Positions 27,443-35,940 of a stretch of 64,000 nt of DNA are shown one piece after another. This stretch comes from Salinicoccus carnicancri Crm. Its GTDB lineage: Bacteria; Bacillota; Bacilli; Staphylococcales; Salinicoccaceae. The translations under genes were made by a program, and so were the position numbers. Location of the stretch: positions 248,001 through 312,000 of the forward strand of contig NZ_ANAM01000006.1 in the NCBI RefSeq assembly GCF_000330705.1, read 5' to 3'. How positions within the stretch are numbered: position 1 is the first letter of the stretch; each line of letters opens with the position of its first letter. The notes below the pieces were generated by a model. The model did no database searches, was not told where the DNA came from, and saw only the letters and a program-made list of their open reading frames with translations.

Positions 27443-27709
27443 ATGTTTCAATTATTGTTCATCATGCTGGTGTGCTTTTTACTTACATTGGTCTACACGG
27501 TAGTAGCAGGAAGGTTTACAGACAGGAAGCTTATACTGTATATTCCGTCATTCATCGCAATTCTGTGGTTTCTGGGAACTTTATACTGGCATATTACAGC
27601 GCCGCCGGAAGGCATCCAGGGTCTGACCATATATTTTGTGACGCTGTTTGCGATTGCAACCATATCCTCAAACGTTTTTTCCTATATGATCTTTTCGGCC
27701 AGGAAATGA
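27443..27709 (+). CDS. Small hypothetical membrane protein
   Basis: This 88-residue protein has three predicted membrane helices (about 2-22, 31-50, 62-84) separated by short charged turns. I do not recognise a family. AGGAGGGG precedes the ATG. The leader contains an extended -10-like TGTCATAAT near 27392 and the short palindrome ACATCATGAGATGT just upstream, possibly an operator. The 3' end converges with panE, and a GAAAGGGG/CCCCTTTC hairpin between them probably terminates both. Confidence 0.65.
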   Translation: MFQLLFIMLVCFLLTLVYTVVAGRFTDRKLILYIPSFIAILWFLGTLYWHITAPPEGIQGLTIYFVTLFAIATISSNVFSYMIFSARK

Positions 27710-27734
27710 CCTGACATGAAAGGGGCCGGCGATG

Positions 27735-28601
27735 TCATCCCCGTCCCCTTTCATATTCATGTGCATCGAGCAGTACAGTGCATATATCCAAAGCGGGCGT
27801 ATCCAGGTTTCCTTTACGGTCATGCAGATACTTCTGGATGAACTCAAATTCCGTGGGCCTGCCTGCAGTGATGTCATAGTACATGCTGGTGCCCATTTCA
27901 CGGTTATAGCCTCTGTATATATCCAGCGCCTTTTCCCTGAAGCCGGCTTCTATGATTTCTCCGTCCCGGTTGATGATTGCCATACCTTCGTCGAGCAGCC
28001 TTTTTGTCAGCTCTGCAACATTATGCTTATCGAAAATTTTGGCCGTATTCTGTGACAAGCCGGTCAGTGTGTTGATTCCGAGGTTGATCAGCAGCTTTTC
28101 GTACCTCAGCTTTTCAAAGTCAGCGGCCTTTATTATCTCAAGGTCCGTAATTTTCAAATCTTCGATAAGGGAGTCCAGATATTCATAGGCCTGACTGTCT
28201 ATGATCAGCCTGGAATCCTGGAAATGTTCAACCATGTCCTCATGTTTCTGCCCGCTGATATAGACTGCCGCAGGGATGCTGTTTTTGAACCATGCTTCAT
28301 ATCCCATGCCGTTCTGGCACAGGACGACCTCCGTCCGGCTGTGGCACAGCTCCGGTATTCTGCGTGACAGCCTTTTCAATGCAGTGGCCTTGGTGGCCAT
28401 AAAAAGCACGTCGAATTGTAATCCGTCGTGTGCGTTGATATTTTCTATCCCATATGGATAAAAGGTGGACTCTCCGTTTTCATATATCGTGAAACCACTC
28501 CGCTCTGTCCTGCCGAACAGTGTCACTTCATGCTCTGTCCTTTTAAGTTCACGGGCGATGATGCTGCCGACGGCGCCGATGCCGATTACTGCGATTTTCA
28601 T
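27735..28601 (-). CDS. panE: 2-dehydropantoate 2-reductase (ketopantoate reductase)
   Basis: PanE makes pantoate from ketopantoate with NADPH, the step between PanB and PanC. The 288-residue protein has the Rossmann motif GIGAVGS at the N-terminus, QNGMGYE in the middle, and the ketopantoate-binding KLLINLGINTLTGL with the C-terminal ApbA_C domain. AAAGGAGA precedes the ATG. It is divergent from panBCD, sharing a 90-base intergenic region, so all four pantothenate genes are clustered. Confidence 0.92.
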   Translation of the reverse strand: MKIAVIGIGAVGSIIARELKRTEHEVTLFGRTERSGFTIYENGESTFYPYGIENINAHDGLQFDVLFMATKATALKRLSRRIPELCHSRTEVVLCQNGMGYEAWFKNSIPAAVYISGQKHEDMVEHFQDSRLIIDSQAYEYLDSLIEDLKITDLEIIKAADFEKLRYEKLLINLGINTLTGLSQNTAKIFDKHNVAELTKRLLDEGMAIINRDGEIIEAGFREKALDIYRGYNREMGTSMYYDITAGRPTEFEFIQKYLHDRKGNLDTPALDICTVLLDAHEYERGRG

Positions 28602-28690
28602 TATATTTCTCCTTTGGAATAAGAGTGATGACTACATATCAGGATGTGTTAAAATAAGTATAATATACATAAAGCGAAAGGAGTAGCCTG

Positions 28691-29497
28691 ATGAAGACTA
28701 CTAATGAACTGATACAGATGAAACGGGATTCGGAAAAAATAACGATGGTGACGGCATATGATTATCCGGGTGCAAAACAGAGCGAAGCTGCCGGTTTGGA
28801 TACGATTCTGGTTGGGGATTCACTCGGTATGACAGTTCTCGGGTATGACAGCACAGTTCAGGTTACCATGGATGATATGATCCACCATGCGAAAGCGGTG
28901 CGCCGTGGTGCACCGCATACATACACAGTGGTCGACATGCCGTTCGGTTCCTATCATACAAGCGATGATGAAGGGGTCGGAAATGCCCTGACACTGTACC
29001 AGTCCTCAGGAGCAAATGCTGTAAAGTTTGAAGGGGTCGGGTGTGTGGAGATAATCAGACGGGCTGTCCTGGCTGGAGTGCCGGTTGTGGCACATCTTGG
29101 GCTGACACCTCAGTCGGTCGGTGTGACGGGATTCAAAATGCAGGCAGGCTCACTAAAAGAGGCGGAGAAACTGGTTGCAGATGCAAAAAAAGTGGAGAAG
29201 GCGGGCGCATGCATGCTGGTGCTTGAAGCCATACCTGCAGATCTTGCAGAAAAAGTTACGGCATCACTGTCGATCCCGACGATCGGAATCGGTGCCGGAG
29301 CAGGGACAGACGGCCAGGTGCTTGTCTATCATGATGTGCTCCAGTACGGCACTGACAGGCTGCCGAAATTCGTCAAAGCATATGGTGATTTCAACAGTGC
29401 CGGGTCCCAGGCTCTCGCTCAATACGTAAAAGAAGTGAAGTCCGGTATCTTCCCGGATGCAGCGACAACCTATAAAAAAAGGGTGTTTGAAAAATGA
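28691..29497 (+). CDS. panB: 3-methyl-2-oxobutanoate hydroxymethyltransferase
   Basis: PanB adds a hydroxymethyl group from methylene-tetrahydrofolate to ketoisovalerate, giving ketopantoate. The 268-residue TIM-barrel protein has [42 protein letters not shown] and [24 protein letters not shown] lies upstream and a TATAAT at 28659-28664 is the likely -10. The stop overlaps panC (ATGA). Confidence 0.97.
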   Translation: MKTTNELIQMKRDSEKITMVTAYDYPGAKQSEAAGLDTILVGDSLGMTVLGYDSTVQVTMDDMIHHAKAVRRGAPHTYTVVDMPFGSYHTSDDEGVGNALTLYQSSGANAVKFEGVGCVEIIRRAVLAGVPVVAHLGLTPQSVGVTGFKMQAGSLKEAEKLVADAKKVEKAGACMLVLEAIPADLAEKVTASLSIPTIGIGAGAGTDGQVLVYHDVLQYGTDRLPKFVKAYGDFNSAGSQALAQYVKEVKSGIFPDAATTYKKRVFEK

Positions 29498-30342
29498 TGA
29501 AAACTTCGGATAATATAAAAGAAACCCGGGAATTACTGAAACCATACAGAGAAGGTAAAATCGCGCTCGTGCCGACGATGGGATACCTTCATGAGGGGCA
29601 TATGACACTGGTGGAAGAAGCGAGGGAACATGCCGATTTCGTCGTGCTCAGCCTGTTTGTCAATCCGCTGCAGTTCGGTCCGGATGAAGACCTGGATACG
29701 TATCCCAGAGATCTCGCCCGGGACCTTAAAATCTGCGAAGAAAATGGCGTGGACTTTGTCTTCCATCCATCAGAAAAGGAAATGTATCCAAAGGTGCAGG
29801 AGCTTAAACTGAATCTCGCAAGCATGTCTTCGATACTGGACGGCATCAAGCGCCCGGGACACTTTGAAGGTGTGATTACGGTTGTAAACAAACTCTTCAA
29901 TATCATTGAGCCCGACTTTGCCGTGTTTGGGGAAAAGGACCGGCAGCAGCTGATGATCATCCAGCGGATGGTGGAGGACTTCAATCATGATTTAGAAATC
30001 ATCGGTGTCCCGACTGCACGGGAACCGGACGGCCTGGCCAAGAGCAGCAGGAACGTGAACCTTACAGATGTGGAGAGGGAGGAAGCGCCGGCAATCCATC
30101 AGGCGCTTGAGATCGGGCGTGACCTGGTGCAGGAAGGCGAGACCGATATAGAAAGCGTCAAAGAACGCATCGAGATGCATGTCATGGATCATACATCAGG
30201 TGAGATAGATGACCTGCAGATCTTCAGCCATCCCGATTTAAATACTATCCAAACAGTATCTGCTGATGTTATAATATTCATTGCTGTAAAGTTCGAACGT
30301 GTACGATTAATAGATAATATGTTGGTGATTATAAATGATTAG
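29494..30342 (+). CDS. panC: Pantothenate synthetase (pantoate-beta-alanine ligase)
   Basis: PanC condenses pantoate and beta-alanine with ATP. The 282-residue protein carries [49 protein letters not shown] and AKSSRNVNL, the class I tRNA-synthetase-like signature motifs. It overlaps panB by 4 bases and panD by 8 bases. Confidence 0.97.
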   Translation: MMKTSDNIKETRELLKPYREGKIALVPTMGYLHEGHMTLVEEAREHADFVVLSLFVNPLQFGPDEDLDTYPRDLARDLKICEENGVDFVFHPSEKEMYPKVQELKLNLASMSSILDGIKRPGHFEGVITVVNKLFNIIEPDFAVFGEKDRQQLMIIQRMVEDFNHDLEIIGVPTAREPDGLAKSSRNVNLTDVEREEAPAIHQALEIGRDLVQEGETDIESVKERIEMHVMDHTSGEIDDLQIFSHPDLNTIQTVSADVIIFIAVKFERVRLIDNMLVIIND

Positions 30343-30727
30343 AACAATGATGAACGGCAAGATCCACCGGGCGGTGGTAACTGAAGCAAATCTCAATTAC
30401 GTCGGAAGCATCACGATAGATCCACTCCTCATGGAAGCGGCGGACATACTGCCTGATGAAAAGGTGCAGATTGTGAACAATAATAATGGCGAGCGCCTGG
30501 AGACATACGTGATCGAAGGTGAGCGCCATTCCGGAGAAATCTGCCTGAATGGTGCCGCTGCAAGAAAAGTGCAGGTGGGTGATGTGGTCATTATCATCAG
30601 CTATGTCCAACTGGAACAGTCGGAGCTTTCAGACCACAAGCCGAACGTCGTGATTGTCGATGAGGAAAACAAAATAATTGTTGCAGACTATAAAGAGAAG
30701 AGAAAAACGGAATATACGGCGCATTAA
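30335..30727 (+). CDS. panD: Aspartate 1-decarboxylase proenzyme
   Basis: PanD makes beta-alanine from aspartate. The 130-residue precursor has the self-cleavage site Gly24-Ser25 in [10 protein letters not shown], which generates the pyruvoyl group on Ser25, and the C-terminal [19 protein letters not shown]. It overlaps panC by 8 bases and completes the panBCD operon. Confidence 0.97.
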   Translation: MIRTMMNGKIHRAVVTEANLNYVGSITIDPLLMEAADILPDEKVQIVNNNNGERLETYVIEGERHSGEICLNGAAARKVQVGDVVIIISYVQLEQSELSDHKPNVVIVDEENKIIVADYKEKRKTEYTAH

Positions 30728-30759
30728 GTAATTAGACAACGGTTTAATTACTTTTTTTG
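30726..30759 (+). terminator. Rho-independent terminator after panD
   Basis: The stem AAGTAATTA/TAATTACTT with a 10-base loop is followed by six further T residues, overlapping the panD stop. Confidence 0.9.
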
Positions 30760-30775
30760 TAATTGGAGGTGCACC

Positions 30776-31765
30776 ATGCTCAAAAAGGCATTATTATTCG
30801 TCCTCTTATATGTGATTGCTGTGCTGCTGGCCCCTGTAATCCAATCTTATGATTTCGAGGAGGGGATGAATGTCCAGTATGCCAAAAGCTGGCTTGAAAA
30901 CCATGTCTATCCTGAATATGACAGGAGTGTCATCCACCAGGTGAACAGTACGCAGACACAGGATGTAGAGCTGGATATGGGAGAGGAATATCAAAGCGGG
31001 GACAATGAAGTACTGGACTCTGAATACAGCGGCAATTTTATCGTCGAGGATGAACCTGGTCTGTTCAGGCTGGTTCTCGTACAGGATGGAAAGGTTGCCG
31101 GCGGATATACGAACAGTGATGATGTATCCATCAGCAACATTAATATCGAAGACCTCGACCGTGAAAAGGTCAGGGAAACATACGGAGAGCCTGAGGAATA
31201 TATACAGAAGGGCTGGAAACGCCTCAGGGTGAATGAAGAAGGCTTCGAGGTGTTCGACCTGAAGGGAAACTATGTCTATTTCTTCTATGACCTGCATCAG
31301 GAGGATAAAGTGAACGGCATGCTTCTGCTTGATAAAGACCAGGTCGCTTCGATTGAAACACTCTATAACAATCCGCCGGCAGAGGATAATTCACGTCTGA
31401 ACCATCTTGTTGTGAACGCCTCGCGGATCGAATACGGGCTGGATCCACTCAGGGTCGATGAGAGAGCATCCAGTGCCGCTCTCGGTCACAGTACAGATAT
31501 GGCACAAAATGACTATTTCGAACACGAATCACCGCAGGGGGTCACTTTGAAAGACCGCATCGAGGAAAGTGGTGCAGACTACCAGAAGGCAGGGGAGAAC
31601 ATAGCCATGGGCCACACATCTGTAATCTTTGCCCATCACAGTCTGCTCAATTCGCCGGATCACCGGGTGAATGTCCTGAGTCCTGATTTTACACACCTTG
31701 GTACTGGCACTGCATACGGAAGAGAGGATGTTCCATATTATACTGAAAACTATTTGCAAAAATAG
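30776..31765 (+). CDS. CAP-domain (SCP/PR1) extracytoplasmic protein
   Basis: This 329-residue protein has an N-terminal hydrophobic signal or anchor (about 3-22), a CAP-associated N-terminal domain (about 90-185) and a C-terminal CAP domain (about 210-329) with LGHSTDMAQNDYFEHESPQG, AGENIAMGH and SPDHRVNVLSP. Such secreted proteins are common in bacilli and staphylococci; their molecular function is mostly unknown. TTGGAGGTG precedes the ATG. Confidence 0.85.
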   Translation: MLKKALLFVLLYVIAVLLAPVIQSYDFEEGMNVQYAKSWLENHVYPEYDRSVIHQVNSTQTQDVELDMGEEYQSGDNEVLDSEYSGNFIVEDEPGLFRLVLVQDGKVAGGYTNSDDVSISNINIEDLDREKVRETYGEPEEYIQKGWKRLRVNEEGFEVFDLKGNYVYFFYDLHQEDKVNGMLLLDKDQVASIETLYNNPPAEDNSRLNHLVVNASRIEYGLDPLRVDERASSAALGHSTDMAQNDYFEHESPQGVTLKDRIEESGADYQKAGENIAMGHTSVIFAHHSLLNSPDHRVNVLSPDFTHLGTGTAYGREDVPYYTENYLQK

Positions 31766-31805
31766 ATGATCGCCCACAAAAGAGTAAAACTATACTTTTT
31801 ATCTG

Positions 31806-31830
31806 GTTTATAAATGGTTTTAAGGGGAAT
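31806..31830 (+). promoter_or_regulatory. Possible SigB-dependent promoter
   Basis: GTTTAT and GGGAAT are spaced by 13 bases, one mismatch from the staphylococcal/Bacillus SigB consensus (GTTTAA-N12-15-GGGWAT). It lies about 75 bases before a 25-codon ORF. Nothing else in this 140-base stretch looks like a SigA promoter. Confidence 0.45.
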
Positions 31831-31905
31831 TTATATATTGGACCAGAAGTTTCCCGCTATCTGAAATCCATCCAAATTGAACGATTGAATGAGGGGATGC
31901 AATTG

Positions 31906-31983
31906 ATGGGTAAGACGCAGGATAAGGATATAAGCGAAGATAAAAACATACTTGAACAGGTAAGGATAATACTCGGAAAATAA
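31906..31983 (+). CDS. 25-residue peptide with C-terminal NILEQVRIILGK
   Basis: This short ORF has a GAGGGG ribosome site 9 bases before its ATG. The N-terminal half is charged (K, D, E) and the C-terminal half is amphipathic. The last residues (NILEQVRIILG) match those of a 27-residue prophage ORF at 60891-60974 (NILEQVKEILG) at 9 of 11 positions, which argues that it is a translated gene. A strong hairpin follows. No known family comes to mind. Upstream in-frame starts (ATG 31897, TTG 31903) are alternatives. Confidence 0.55.
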   Translation: MGKTQDKDISEDKNILEQVRIILGK

Positions 31984-32032
31984 AAGAATACACCGGTTAT
32001 ACAAAGGATGGATTACCGGATAGTCAATATAA

Positions 32033-32066
32033 GAAGGGCGTATGCTTAAGCATACGCCCTTTAATT
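32033..32066. terminator. Bidirectional terminator between the 25-residue peptide gene and lexA
   Basis: The perfect 26-base palindrome made of AGGGCGTATGCTT and AAGCATACGCCCT is followed on the plus strand by TTAATT. It lies between convergent genes and can serve both. Confidence 0.8.
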
Positions 32067-32075
32067 ATGTGCCCT

Positions 32076-32690
32076 TCAGAATTCCCGGAACAGACCGACC
32101 ACTTTGCCCAGTACTGTGACTGCATCCAGATATATTGGATCCATGGTCTGGTTTTCCGGCTGTAATCTGTAATAGCCACTCTCCTTATAGAACCTTTTCA
32201 CCGTCGCCTCATCCTCTTCTGTCATGGCGACGATGATGTCGCCGTTATGGGCGATGTTCTGTTTTCTGACGATCACACGGTCCCCATCATGGATACCCGC
32301 TTCGATCATGCTGTCCCCGGCGACATTCAGCAGGAAAATCTCGCTGTTGTGGTTTGCAGTGAAATGCTCTGGAAGCGGGAAATACTCATCTACATTTTCG
32401 ACTGCTGTAATCGGCAGGCCTGCTGTAACCTTACCGAGTACAGGCACCTGGATGACGGAAGCATACTGGCTGTTCTCCTCCATGACGATCTCGATTGCAC
32501 GGGGTTTGGTAGGATCGCGTTTGATATATCCCTTATCCTGCAGTTTGGCAAGGTGTCCGTGTACAGTAGAACTTGACTGCAGGCCGACAGCATTGCCGAT
32601 TTCCCGGACACTCGGCGGATACCCTTTATCCTGAACGGTCCTCTTGATGTACTGATAGATTTGCTTTTGTCTGTCCGTTAGCTCCTTCAT
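32076..32690 (-). CDS. lexA: LexA repressor
   Basis: This 204-residue SOS repressor has an N-terminal winged helix ([20 protein letters not shown]), a self-cleavage site Ala-Gly in VTAGLPIT, catalytic Ser in GDSMIEAG and catalytic Lys in ATVKRFY. The start follows GGAGG. Its promoter (TTGTAA-17-TAGAAT on the minus strand, 32746-32718) overlaps LexA box 1, so it is autoregulated. sosA diverges from it. Confidence 0.98.
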   Translation of the reverse strand: MKELTDRQKQIYQYIKRTVQDKGYPPSVREIGNAVGLQSSSTVHGHLAKLQDKGYIKRDPTKPRAIEIVMEENSQYASVIQVPVLGKVTAGLPITAVENVDEYFPLPEHFTANHNSEIFLLNVAGDSMIEAGIHDGDRVIVRKQNIAHNGDIIVAMTEEDEATVKRFYKESGYYRLQPENQTMDPIYLDAVTVLGKVVGLFREF

Positions 32691-32717
32691 ATTATACCTC
32701 CAGATTTTATTAACCTA

Positions 32718-32746
32718 ATTCTATCATACGAACGATGCCGTTACAA
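32718..32746 (-). promoter_or_regulatory. lexA promoter
   Basis: Reading leftward, TTGTAA (-35) and TAGAAT (-10) are separated by 17 bases, with the -35 overlapping the LexA box at 32744-32757. Confidence 0.7.
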
Positions 32747-32757
32747 ACATTTGTTCG
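32744..32757. promoter_or_regulatory. LexA box 1
   Basis: CAAACATTTGTTCG is the reverse complement of CGAACAAATGTTTG and fits the Gram-positive SOS box consensus (CGAACRNRYGTTYC class). It overlaps the lexA -35. Confidence 0.88.
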
Positions 32758-32773
32758 CTTTGGTGTTGACCCG

Positions 32774-32785
32774 GAACACCCGTTC
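32774..32785. promoter_or_regulatory. LexA box 2
   Basis: GAACACCCGTTC is a perfect GAAC-N4-GTTC. It lies in the spacer of the probable sosA promoter (TTGACC at 32766, TACCAT at 32789). Confidence 0.8.
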
Positions 32786-32801
32786 TGTTACCATTGTTAT
32801 A

Positions 32802-32815
32802 CAAACTTATGTTCC
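32802..32815. promoter_or_regulatory. LexA box 3
   Basis: CAAACTTATGTTCC has AAAC-N4-GTTC, one change from the core. It is just upstream of the sosA ribosome site, giving three boxes in a 140-base divergent region. Confidence 0.7.
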
Positions 32816-32829
32816 GGGGAGGATTTTTC

Positions 32830-33078
32830 ATGACACTGAAAGAATTCCAGATGCTTTCCACTGTGTTCATATTCGTATTGGTTGCTGGTATCATTTTCAT
32901 GCTGCAGTCCCATGACACGACGAACACACATTCCGATGTTGCCTATATAGATGAATTCCAGGTTGTCACTTTTGAAGACAAAAAGAACAGTAAAGATGAA
33001 ACGGATGTTCCAGACGAAGACTATGCAGAAAACTCGAGAATGGACCAGCTGGTGGAACTGATAGGACTTATCAAATGA
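32830..33078 (+). CDS. sosA: SOS-induced cell-division inhibitor SosA (YneA-like)
   Basis: This 82-residue protein has one membrane helix (about 8-27) and an extracytoplasmic acidic tail. Size, topology and divergent location from lexA match S. aureus SosA, which blocks division during DNA damage. It lacks the LysM domain of Bacillus YneA. GGGGAGG precedes the ATG. The three LexA boxes in front predict strong SOS induction. Confidence 0.85.
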   Translation: MTLKEFQMLSTVFIFVLVAGIIFMLQSHDTTNTHSDVAYIDEFQVVTFEDKKNSKDETDVPDEDYAENSRMDQLVELIGLIK

Positions 33079-33083
33079 GGGTG

Positions 33084-33114
33084 AAAGTATGAGGATGGTC
33101 TCATACTTTTTTTT
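33084..33114 (+). terminator. Rho-independent terminator after sosA
   Basis: The stem AAGTATGAG/CTCATACTT with a short loop is followed by seven or eight T residues. Confidence 0.92.
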
Positions 33115-33151
33115 GTGGTAAATTATAATAGAATGGACGGGAGGGTTCATT

Positions 33152-33388
33152 ATGTTGGAAAATCATAAGATTGAGCGTCTCAATGCGCTTGCGGCAAAGA
33201 AAAAATCCGGGACCATTTCAAAACGTGAGCTGCAGGAGCTTGAAGGGTTGAGGGAGGCGTATTTGAAAAATTTCAGATCTTCATTCAGGAAACAGGTGGA
33301 GAATACAAAGGTCATCGATCCTGAAGGAAAAGATGTAACTCCCCAAAAGCTGAAGCGCATACAGCAGGATGAGAATAATAAAAACTAA
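33152..33388 (+). CDS. DUF896 family protein (YnzC-like)
   Basis: This 78-residue basic helical protein has the family pattern [19 protein letters not shown] and [18 protein letters not shown]. Homologues lie beside lexA/yneA in Bacillus and between sosA and tkt in S. aureus; some are SOS-associated but function is unclear. GGGAGGG precedes the ATG. Confidence 0.9.
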   Translation: MLENHKIERLNALAAKKKSGTISKRELQELEGLREAYLKNFRSSFRKQVENTKVIDPEGKDVTPQKLKRIQQDENNKN

Positions 33389-33401
33389 AGGAGCAAGTAC
33401 T

Positions 33402-35387
33402 ATGACTTTTGATAAAACAGATCAGCTGGCTATAAACACGATCAGGACACTTTCAATCGATGCAGTAGAGAAAGCGAACTCCGGTCACCCGGGCCTGCCC
33501 ATGGGCGCGGCACCAATGGCGTATACTCTTTGGAGCCGCCATCTGAATTTCAATCCGAACTCAGTGAAATGGTTCGACAGGGACCGTTTTGTGCTGAGTG
33601 CCGGCCACGGTTCCATGCTTGTCTACAGCCTGCTGCATCTCTCCGGTGCACTTGAAATGGAAGAACTGAAGGAATTCAGACAGTATGAATCCAAAACGCC
33701 GGGTCATCCGGAATTCAAGCATACAGATGGTGTTGAGATCACTACCGGCCCTCTGGGCCAGGGGCTTGCGATGAGTGTCGGCATGGCAATGGCTGAAAAG
33801 CACCTTGCCGCGCGTTACAACCGCGATGGCTATGATGTTGTCGACCATTACACATATGTCATTGCAAGTGACGGGGACCTGATGGAGGGCATATCCCATG
33901 AGGCCTCCTCACTCGCAGGTCATGTTGGTCTGGATAAGCTGATCGTATTGTATGATTCCAATGATATTTCACTTGACGGCAATCTTGACATGAGTTTTTC
34001 CGAAGACGTGAAAAAGCGTTTTGAAGGGTATAACTGGCACTATATCAGAGTCGAAGACGGCAATGATGTTGAAGAGATCGACAGGGCGATCACCGAAGCC
34101 AAAACTTCTGACAAGCCTGTCATGATCGAAGTGAAGACGATAATCGGCTACGGTTCACCGAACAAACAGGGCAAAAGTGCCTCACATGGTGCGCCACTTG
34201 GTACGGATGAAAGGAACGCGGCATTTGAGCACTACGGTTTCGATCCCGATAAAACTTTCGAAGTGGACGAGTCCGTCTACGACCGCTTCAGTGAAACATT
34301 GAAAATGCGGGGTAATGCTAAAGAAGCAGAATGGATCAAAGTGATGGAAGATTATGCCGTGTCCCATCCGGAACTCCACAAAGAGTTTGAAGATGCAATC
34401 AGCGGTGTCCTTGCTGAAGGGTATGACAGAGATCTTCCGTACTATGAAGCGGGGGAAAAGAAAGCGACACGTGCCACTTCAAGTGATATGATCCAGGTGC
34501 TGTCAGAAACGGTTCCGACATTGTTCGGCGGTGCAGCAGACCTTGCGAGCAGCAACAAGACCAATGTCAAGGAAGAGGCGGACTTCTCCAAAGATGCTCC
34601 GGAAGGAAGAAACGTATGGTTTGGTGTCCGCGAATTCGGCATGGCGGCGGCATTGAACGGCATGGCGGCCCACGGCGGTGTCCGTCCATACGGCGGAACA
34701 TTCTTTGTATTCAGTGATTATCTGAAGCCGGCACTCCGTCTGAGTGCATTGATGAAGCTTCCTGTAACCTATGTATTTACACATGACTCCATCGCTGTCG
34801 GCGAAGACGGTCCGACACATGAGCCTGTGGAACAGCTCGCAGGGCTACGTGCGATCCCGAACCTGAATACGATCCGTCCGGGAGACGGTAATGAGACACG
34901 TGCGGCATGGAAAGTGGCAATGGAGGCGGAAGATGCGCCAACAGCGCTTGTCCTGACACGCCAGGATGTCGAAGTGATCGATGTGCCTTACTCCAAAGTG
35001 GAAGAAGGCGTCAAAAAAGGCGGATATATCGCATATGATGAAGGTGACGAAGCAATCTTGTTCGCATCAGGGAGTGAAGTGCCGCTTGCAGTCAACGCGG
35101 CGAAGCAGCTCAAGACACAGGGTGTGAATGTCAAGGTGGCTTCCATTCCGAACATGCAGCAATTCCTGAAGCAGGATGGGGAATATATCGACAGTGTCCT
35201 CAACCCGCATATTGAAAACCGGACGGCCATCGAGATGGCGGCAAGCCATGGATGGCATCGTTTCGTCGGCATGAACGGCAAGCTGCACACCATCGATACG
35301 TATGGTGCAAGTGCTCCCGGCGACCTCGTAATCGAGAAATACGGCTTTACCGTTGAGAGGGTTCTCCAGACTGTACTAGACAAATAA
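33402..35387 (+). CDS. tkt: Transketolase
   Basis: This thiamine-diphosphate enzyme of the non-oxidative pentose phosphate pathway moves two-carbon units between sugar phosphates. The 661-residue protein has [33 protein letters not shown], the TPP/Mg motif [19 protein letters not shown], and the transketolase motif region [25 protein letters not shown] lies upstream of the ATG at 33402; the start codon upstream at 33369 lies within the preceding gene. Confidence 0.97.
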   Translation: MTFDKTDQLAINTIRTLSIDAVEKANSGHPGLPMGAAPMAYTLWSRHLNFNPNSVKWFDRDRFVLSAGHGSMLVYSLLHLSGALEMEELKEFRQYESKTPGHPEFKHTDGVEITTGPLGQGLAMSVGMAMAEKHLAARYNRDGYDVVDHYTYVIASDGDLMEGISHEASSLAGHVGLDKLIVLYDSNDISLDGNLDMSFSEDVKKRFEGYNWHYIRVEDGNDVEEIDRAITEAKTSDKPVMIEVKTIIGYGSPNKQGKSASHGAPLGTDERNAAFEHYGFDPDKTFEVDESVYDRFSETLKMRGNAKEAEWIKVMEDYAVSHPELHKEFEDAISGVLAEGYDRDLPYYEAGEKKATRATSSDMIQVLSETVPTLFGGAADLASSNKTNVKEEADFSKDAPEGRNVWFGVREFGMAAALNGMAAHGGVRPYGGTFFVFSDYLKPALRLSALMKLPVTYVFTHDSIAVGEDGPTHEPVEQLAGLRAIPNLNTIRPGDGNETRAAWKVAMEAEDAPTALVLTRQDVEVIDVPYSKVEEGVKKGGYIAYDEGDEAILFASGSEVPLAVNAAKQLKTQGVNVKVASIPNMQQFLKQDGEYIDSVLNPHIENRTAIEMAASHGWHRFVGMNGKLHTIDTYGASAPGDLVIEKYGFTVERVLQTVLDK

Positions 35388-35453
35388 CTTGTTGAAAAAC
35401 ACCTGCTTTTAATGTAAACTTTATAATGGTCTACGAAGAAAGAGGTGAGCAGT

Positions 35454-35711
35454 TTGGCTACTTGGATTTGGATAATTATTGTTACAGTTGCACTCATCGG
35501 TGGCATTGCATTGGGATTCTTCCTCGCAAGAAAGTATATGATGGACTATCTTGAAAAGAACCCGCCTATTAATGAAGACATGCTCAGAATGATGATGATG
35601 CAGATGGGGCAGAAACCTTCCCAGAAGAAAATTAATCAGATGATGACAATGATGAATAAGCAAACGGATTCTAAAGAAGCGAAAAAGCGCGTCAAAGACG
35701 CGAAGAAATAG
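35454..35711 (+). CDS. yneF: UPF0154 membrane protein YneF
   Basis: This 85-residue protein has one N-terminal membrane helix (about 4-24) and the highly conserved [16 protein letters not shown] and [19 protein letters not shown]. The TTG at 35454 gives the family N-terminus (M-A-T-W) after AGAGGTGAG; the GTG at 35445 lies in the ribosome site. The family's function is unknown. It follows tkt, as in staphylococci. Confidence 0.93.
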   Translation: MATWIWIIIVTVALIGGIALGFFLARKYMMDYLEKNPPINEDMLRMMMMQMGQKPSQKKINQMMTMMNKQTDSKEAKKRVKDAKK

Positions 35712-35715
35712 AAAT

Positions 35716-35750
35716 AAAGCCTCCTGCATTATGCGGGGGGCTTATTTTTA
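35716..35750 (+). terminator. Terminator 1 after yneF
   Basis: The stem AAGCCTCCTGC/GCGGGGGGCTT (with wobble) is followed by ATTTTTAT. Confidence 0.8.
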
Positions 35751-35777
35751 TCCGCATTGAATAAATATTTATTTTTC

Positions 35778-35812
35778 AAACACTTCACCCTAGTATGGAT
35801 GAAGTGTTTTTT
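35778..35812 (+). terminator. Terminator 2 after yneF
   Basis: The stem AACACTTCA/TGAAGTGTT with a 12-base loop is followed by TTTTTC, 28 bases after the first. It shields the next gene from tkt transcription. Confidence 0.85.
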
Positions 35813-35881
35813 CATTATAAATGCTTATTCAAGAAATAAAATTACCAATATTATAAATCCTCTAATTTTTCTAAATATTCA

Positions 35882-35910
35882 TTGATTGGGCATAATCATT
35901 CATATATAAT
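35882..35910 (+). promoter_or_regulatory. SigA-type promoter of the substrate-binding lipoprotein
   Basis: TTGATT and TATAAT are separated by 17 bases, 30 bases before the start codon. Confidence 0.82.
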
Positions 35911-35940
35911 TGAATTATACATTCGGGAGGAGGAAATTTG

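Noticed and set aside
35445-35453. GTG start for yneF
   Set aside because: This codon is part of the ribosome-binding sequence AGAGGTGAG; the TTG at 35454 gives the conserved N-terminus.
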